Source: Chloracidobacterium sp. (GTDB lineage: Bacteria > Acidobacteriota > Blastocatellia > Pyrinomonadales > Pyrinomonadaceae). From it: a DNA stretch of 64,000 nt. Shown one piece after another: positions 60,438-64,000 of the stretch. The stretch spans positions 434,001-498,000 of the forward strand of contig JADJJY010000003.1 in the NCBI GenBank assembly GCA_016706275.1, read 5' to 3'. The position numbers were made by a program, and so were the translations under genes. Under the pieces are notes generated by a model. It was not told the DNA's origin. It saw nothing but the letters and a program-made list of their open reading frames with translations, and searched no databases. Numbering within the stretch: the stretch's first letter is position 1; every line of letters begins with the position of its first letter.

Positions 60438-61387
60438 CTTGGAACTTCCACTGTCTTGATGATGTCGGAAATAACTGCGTCCGTCGTTGCTCCGTCTAGC
60501 TCGGCTTCGGCGCGTAACGCTAACCGGTGACGGAGTACTGGCGGAGCGACGTCGCGGATATCGTCGGGCGTCGGAAAATCACGCCCGCGTATCGCAGCCA
60601 AAGCCTTTGAGCACAATAATAACGCGACCGATGCACGCGGGCTGGCGCCGTAGAGTATCGTCGGGTGCGTTCGCGTACGCCGAACGATCTCGACCACATA
60701 ATTTTGCACGCCGGGTTCCATACGCATTTCGCGCACCTCCATTCGGCACCGCTGTATCGCCGTTGCATCCGGCAAAGGGGCGATTTGAACCTGGTCGAGG
60801 TTCCGCGAATTAAATCCCGCGTCCCAACGCGTGACGATCTCTTCTTCGTCAGTCTGCTCGGGATAATCGATCAATATTTTCATCAAAAACCGGTCGAGCT
60901 GTGCCTCTGGCAGCGGATAGGTTCCTTCGTATTCGATCGGGTTTTCGGTCGCGAGCACGGTGAACAGCGGCGAGAGCGGATAGCGTTCGCCGTCGATGGT
61001 CGTCTGGCGTTCTTCCATCGCTTCGAGCAGCGCGGCCTGAGTTTTTGGCGGCGTGCGATTGATCTCATCGGCGAGCAATATGTCAGTAAAGATAGGCCCT
61101 TGCCGCAGGCTAAACTGCGACGTCTGCATATTAAAGACGTTCGTGCCGGTGATATCCGACGGCATCAGATCGGGCGTGAACTGGATGCGCGAAAACTCCG
61201 CCCCGATTATCTGTGCGAGCGACTTAACGGTCAGCGTCTTTGCCGTGCCGGGCACGCCCTCGATCAACGCGTGGCCCTCGGCGAGAATCGCGACGAGGAT
61301 CTGTTCGATAACGTCATCCTGTCCGACGATCGTCTTGCGAAGCTCGTTCAGGATATGTGCAACTGTTGTAGGTGTGTAAGTTAGCAT
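60434..61387 (-). CDS. MoxR-family AAA+ ATPase
   Basis: Walker A GVPGTAKT (EGVPGTAKTLTVKSLA), Walker B ILLADEINRTPPKTQAALLEAMEERQ (in part), sensor TENPIEYEGTYPLPEAQLDRF, and C-terminal YGASPRASVALLLCSKALAAIRGRDFPTPDDI (parts) are typical of MoxR. 317 residues. Chaperone-like ATPase that usually works with DUF58/VWA proteins. Operon with DUF4129 and DUF4350 proteins, a common set, but the DUF58 gene is not seen and may lie beyond the right edge. Confidence 0.93.
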   Translation of the reverse strand: MLTYTPTTVAHILNELRKTIVGQDDVIEQILVAILAEGHALIEGVPGTAKTLTVKSLAQIIGAEFSRIQFTPDLMPSDITGTNVFNMQTSQFSLRQGPIFTDILLADEINRTPPKTQAALLEAMEERQTTIDGERYPLSPLFTVLATENPIEYEGTYPLPEAQLDRFLMKILIDYPEQTDEEEIVTRWDAGFNSRNLDQVQIAPLPDATAIQRCRMEVREMRMEPGVQNYVVEIVRRTRTHPTILYGASPRASVALLLCSKALAAIRGRDFPTPDDIRDVAPPVLRHRLALRAEAELDGATTDAVISDIIKTVEVPR

Positions 61388-61388
61388 C

Positions 61389-62141
61389 TTAAATAAAGTC
61401 GTAAAATGTTTTTATCGCTAGCAATATGACCGTCGTCAAAAAGATCCGCCGCAGCCAGATATCGCTTAATTTTGTCACGAAATGAGCCCCGATGTAAGCC
61501 CCGGCAAACATCGTTACGCCCAGCATCAGCCCAAGTTTGTAATCCACTAAACCTTGCCACATAAAAATAACCGTGGCAATCGCGGACGAAAAAACGTTGA
61601 TCAGCTTGGTCGATGCGACCGCCTCACCGTACCGCATCCCGTAAATGCCGACGCATACCGCCGTAAGCACAGTGACATATCCGCCGCTAAACAGCCCGCC
61701 GTAAACGCCGAGCAAAAATACGAGCACATACGTCAACGGCACGGAATACCGCCGCGGTTCGATTTCATCGCCGACGCCGGCGTTTCGTCTCACCAGCGTA
61801 AATATCGCAACGGCGATCATTGCGGTCGAGACGATCAGCTTTATCCCGTCGCCGCTGATAATGCCGACGAGCAACGCACCGATCGCCGAACTGATGACCG
61901 TCAGTACGATAAACGGCGAGAGCTTGCGGTAGTCGATCTTTTTCTGCCGGACGAATGGTAACGTACCGCCGATAGACATAAAAACCAGCGCGAACATATT
62001 CGTCGCGACCGCCACTCGCGGATCGATCCCAAACTGAAACATCACCGGCACCGCAATGAGCGAATTACTGCCCGTGACGACGCCGACGACGCTTGTCACA
62101 AAAAAAACCGCGATCAAAATGATCAGAGCGTAAGTTGCCAT
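61389..62141 (-). CDS. TSUP (TauE/SafE) transporter-like membrane protein
   Basis: Eight TM-like segments in 250 residues, with the N-terminal duplication motif VTGSNSLIAVPVMFQFGIDPRVAVATNMFALVF (part) and internal GVYGGLFSGGYVTVLTAVCVGIYG typical of the TauE/SafE sulfite/sulfoacetate exporter family. Substrate unknown. One base from MoxR and three from DUF4350, so co-transcribed. Confidence 0.88.
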   Translation of the reverse strand: MATYALIILIAVFFVTSVVGVVTGSNSLIAVPVMFQFGIDPRVAVATNMFALVFMSIGGTLPFVRQKKIDYRKLSPFIVLTVISSAIGALLVGIISGDGIKLIVSTAMIAVAIFTLVRRNAGVGDEIEPRRYSVPLTYVLVFLLGVYGGLFSGGYVTVLTAVCVGIYGMRYGEAVASTKLINVFSSAIATVIFMWQGLVDYKLGLMLGVTMFAGAYIGAHFVTKLSDIWLRRIFLTTVILLAIKTFYDFI

Positions 62142-62144
62142 CGT

Positions 62145-63482
62145 TTAGATCTTTTTGTCGGCCGCACGCCTGATGCCGAGCTTCGCCTCGATATCGCGCA
62201 GAGCAGTCGACAGTTCGACGACCTCGCGTTTGTTTGTCGGCTCGCCGCGAATGATCTCTTCGCACTTGAACAGCACATCCTCGGTCTGCTGACGGTCGAG
62301 CCCGCTGCGGTCAGCGATCGCCGCCGACGACTCTCGTGGCTTGACTGTCAGATTATCGAGTCCCAGCAGACGGCTGACGCGGCGGCGGAAATCGGTGTAA
62401 ATATTCTCGATGGCGAGGTCGAATGCCCGCGTTCGCTGCTGCAGCTCGGCCATTGCGGCGACGTATTCGAGCTTTGACAGCCGATCCGGCTCCAGCTCAG
62501 GCACCGCTCGGGCAAAGCGTCGGCTCTGCGAAAAAAAGACTAGGCCGACGAGCAGCACCGCTTGCAGAAAAATCGCCACGACCGGCGTCCCGGCAAAAAA
62601 TTGTAAGAATCGATTACTGTCCGCACCGTATCCCTGATGATATTCGTCAAACGCGACCACGCCATCGGTGGACACAAGATTGACCGCAAGCTGGGCGTTA
62701 TCGACGAGAGCAATGCCGTCGTTGGCGACAATAAAAGGGTCCGACAGGATCACGATCCGCCCCGAACCGTACGGCACGTCGACGAGCAAATTGTCCTGAG
62801 CTTGAGCGATATGAACGGTCGGTGCGGCTTCGTCAACCGCAACATACGGGTCGCTCTTCGACGACATCGATCTCGGCGGCGGCCTATCCGTATCATTTCC
62901 TTTTTCATTACCCTGCCGCTCAAAAGTGATGGTTGACGCAAACTGCGAAGGCTGTACGGCGTTGACGCCGCTAGTAAAGTGCGACGGCTGGACAGGTTTT
63001 GCCGCAGCCATATCGCCCGTCATCTGCTTTGTGTCCGACGGATCGACCGACATGATCTCGTAGCCGGGTTTCGCCTCAACCTCTATCGTCCACGCACCCG
63101 ACATTTTCATCAGATCTGCAGGCGGTTCGCGATCGACCAATACTAGACGGCCGCCGCTCGAGACCCAACGCAGCAGATCGTCGGCCTCGGCAGGGGTAAA
63201 CTCTCTTCGCACCTGGCCGGCGACGACAAAGACCGACGGTTTGTTGCGAGCAGTCAGCAAAGCTGCAGGCGGCTCTTGCCAGCGGACTGTCTTGCGGCCC
63301 GTCTCGCTTAGCAGAGTATAAAAAGCCTGCAAGCCCGTCGCACCCGAGTTAAAGGTCGAGCGTCGGGGCAACGCCTCGCTGTCGGGCGTCTTTTCTTTCT
63401 GCGTATAGGTCGCGGCATTTAGCCCGACCAGAATGGCGACCAGAAAGATCAGGAAAATAAAAATGAAAAGCTTTTGCTTCAC
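62145..63482 (-). CDS. DUF4350 membrane protein
   Basis: An N-terminal TM (IFIFLIFLVAILVGLNAATY), then an ABC-transporter-auxiliary-like domain (STFNSGATGLQAFYTLLSETGRKTVRWQEPPAALL, RLVLVDREPPADL, GRIVILSDPFIVANDGIALVDN), a second TM at ~305-325 and a cytoplasmic helical tail. 445 residues. Residues ~165-190 hold a short internal duplication: KPVQPSHF and NAVQPSQF. Usual partner of MoxR/DUF4129 operons. Confidence 0.82.
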   Translation of the reverse strand: MKQKLFIFIFLIFLVAILVGLNAATYTQKEKTPDSEALPRRSTFNSGATGLQAFYTLLSETGRKTVRWQEPPAALLTARNKPSVFVVAGQVRREFTPAEADDLLRWVSSGGRLVLVDREPPADLMKMSGAWTIEVEAKPGYEIMSVDPSDTKQMTGDMAAAKPVQPSHFTSGVNAVQPSQFASTITFERQGNEKGNDTDRPPPRSMSSKSDPYVAVDEAAPTVHIAQAQDNLLVDVPYGSGRIVILSDPFIVANDGIALVDNAQLAVNLVSTDGVVAFDEYHQGYGADSNRFLQFFAGTPVVAIFLQAVLLVGLVFFSQSRRFARAVPELEPDRLSKLEYVAAMAELQQRTRAFDLAIENIYTDFRRRVSRLLGLDNLTVKPRESSAAIADRSGLDRQQTEDVLFKCEEIIRGEPTNKREVVELSTALRDIEAKLGIRRAADKKI

Positions 63483-63488
63483 TAATGA

Positions 63489-64000
63489 TTACCCTTTTAC
63501 ACCCGCGATGGTTTGTTGATATCTGTTCTTAAAATCTTCCCAATCCTGCGCATCCGTCGGACGCAGACCGTACCAGTTGCGTTCAAAATTGAGTGTCATG
63601 CCGTTCATATTTTCGAAAAGGTCTGCCCGCTTTCGCACATCGCGAAGATAGTCGCGGTTTGTCTTGTGCCGGGCAAGTCCGATCAGTTTGCGGTCGCTGA
63701 GTTCGCAAAGCAGAGCGATGTAGCCCTTGCGGATCGCACCACGCAGGTTGCCCTCGCGGGCAAGCAACTCAGCCTCGTCAAACAGGCTCGCGGCCGACTC
63801 GTCGCTTGCGACTCGTTCGCCAAGTATCACGCGATCGCCTTTTTCTTTTTTCTTTTTACGCCCACGGCGGCCAAAGAAGGGAACAAATTTATAGATCAAA
63901 AACCCAACCAGACCGATGACCAAAGCAAAGATGAGTATCTGCAAACCCATCTTTAACGAACCTGTGCCGGGATCTGAGCTAGGCGTGGCGGGCGTTCGCG
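63489..64000 (-). CDS. DUF4129-type protein, 5' end beyond the window
   Basis: The open frame continues past Met 63950 to the window edge without a stop, through a Pro/Thr/Ser linker (RTPATPSSDPGTGSLK), so 63950 is probably not the start. One TM (LQILIFALVIGLVGFLIYKFV), a basic stop-transfer (RRGRKKKKEK), then the cytoplasmic C-terminal domain (FDEAELLAREGNLRGAIRKGYIALLCELSDR, NRDYLRDVR, YGLRPTDAQDWEDFKNRY) typical of DUF4129. It lies 6 nt upstream of DUF4350. Confidence 0.8.
   Translation of the reverse strand, partial: RTPATPSSDPGTGSLKMGLQILIFALVIGLVGFLIYKFVPFFGRRGRKKKKEKGDRVILGERVASDESAASLFDEAELLAREGNLRGAIRKGYIALLCELSDRKLIGLARHKTNRDYLRDVRKRADLFENMNGMTLNFERNWYGLRPTDAQDWEDFKNRYQQTIAGVKG

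Noticed and set aside
60665..61384. 239-codon frame opposite the MoxR gene
   Set aside because: Antisense mirror frame without family features.

Overview
The window reads as a chromosomal segment of a Gram-negative, LPS-making bacterium. It carries lpxI, waaA, a HpnI-like glycosyltransferase, a B12-type radical SAM protein, an F-type ATPase operon holding only the membrane-sector genes, and many secreted proteins of unknown function. Codon use is fairly uniform. I infer Acidobacteriota, probably class Blastocatellia; no rRNA or tRNA gene is present to confirm this. There is no prophage, integrase, IS transposase or CRISPR array. Housekeeping genes are dense on both strands.

Layout. 0-5 kb: thioesterase, a four-helix-bundle gene framed by inverted repeats, ferredoxin, SOD, lipA, bacterioferritin, GNAT, lpxI. 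5-14 kb: M28 peptidase, rsmI, a Gly/Asn-rich secreted protein, an S8 protease with a small companion, DUF2085, B12 radical SAM, glpX, a 7Fe ferredoxin. 14-23 kb: a surface-polysaccharide block (wecB, deacetylase-GT2 fusion, FAD-oxidoreductase/deacetylase fusion, two polytopic membrane proteins). 23-39 kb: def, esterase, trmB, rhomboid, fabG, D-aminoacylase-like gene, rph, murI, ssrA (tmRNA), purF, fah, ruvC, psuG, lepB, rnc. 39-46 kb: secreted TPR-like protein, penicillin-binding protein, and a two-component locus in which an NtrC-type regulator is split exactly at an A-run. 46-55 kb: DUF4126, glycosyltransferase, carbonic anhydrase, exported PEP-synthase-like protein, efp, waaA, GT2. 55-59 kb: atpZ/atpI/atpB/atpE followed by a pseudokinase. 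59-64 kb: ankyrin protein and a MoxR / TSUP / DUF4350 / DUF4129 operon running off the right edge.

The most unusual layer is in the spacers. At least seven long imperfect palindromes are built from short words repeated every 9-11 nt (AGGAT, CGCAGAT, CACGAAT, CGCGAAA, TTTGCGG and GAGTT types). One of them sits in frame inside a glycosyltransferase gene at 54062-54144. The four-helix-bundle gene at the left end is bracketed by arms of the same 10-nt architecture, as rRNA intervening sequences are, so it may be the protein-coding relative of these palindromes. A second family (TTGTCAGAACCGGGAGC type) occurs two or three times, and a third has CTAAAG/CTTTAG-centred hairpins. Other notable items are an eight-unit 20-bp tandem array upstream of fah, a shared 23-bp motif plus covarying hairpin upstream of two polysaccharide genes, and a pseudokinase that has lost all three catalytic motifs.
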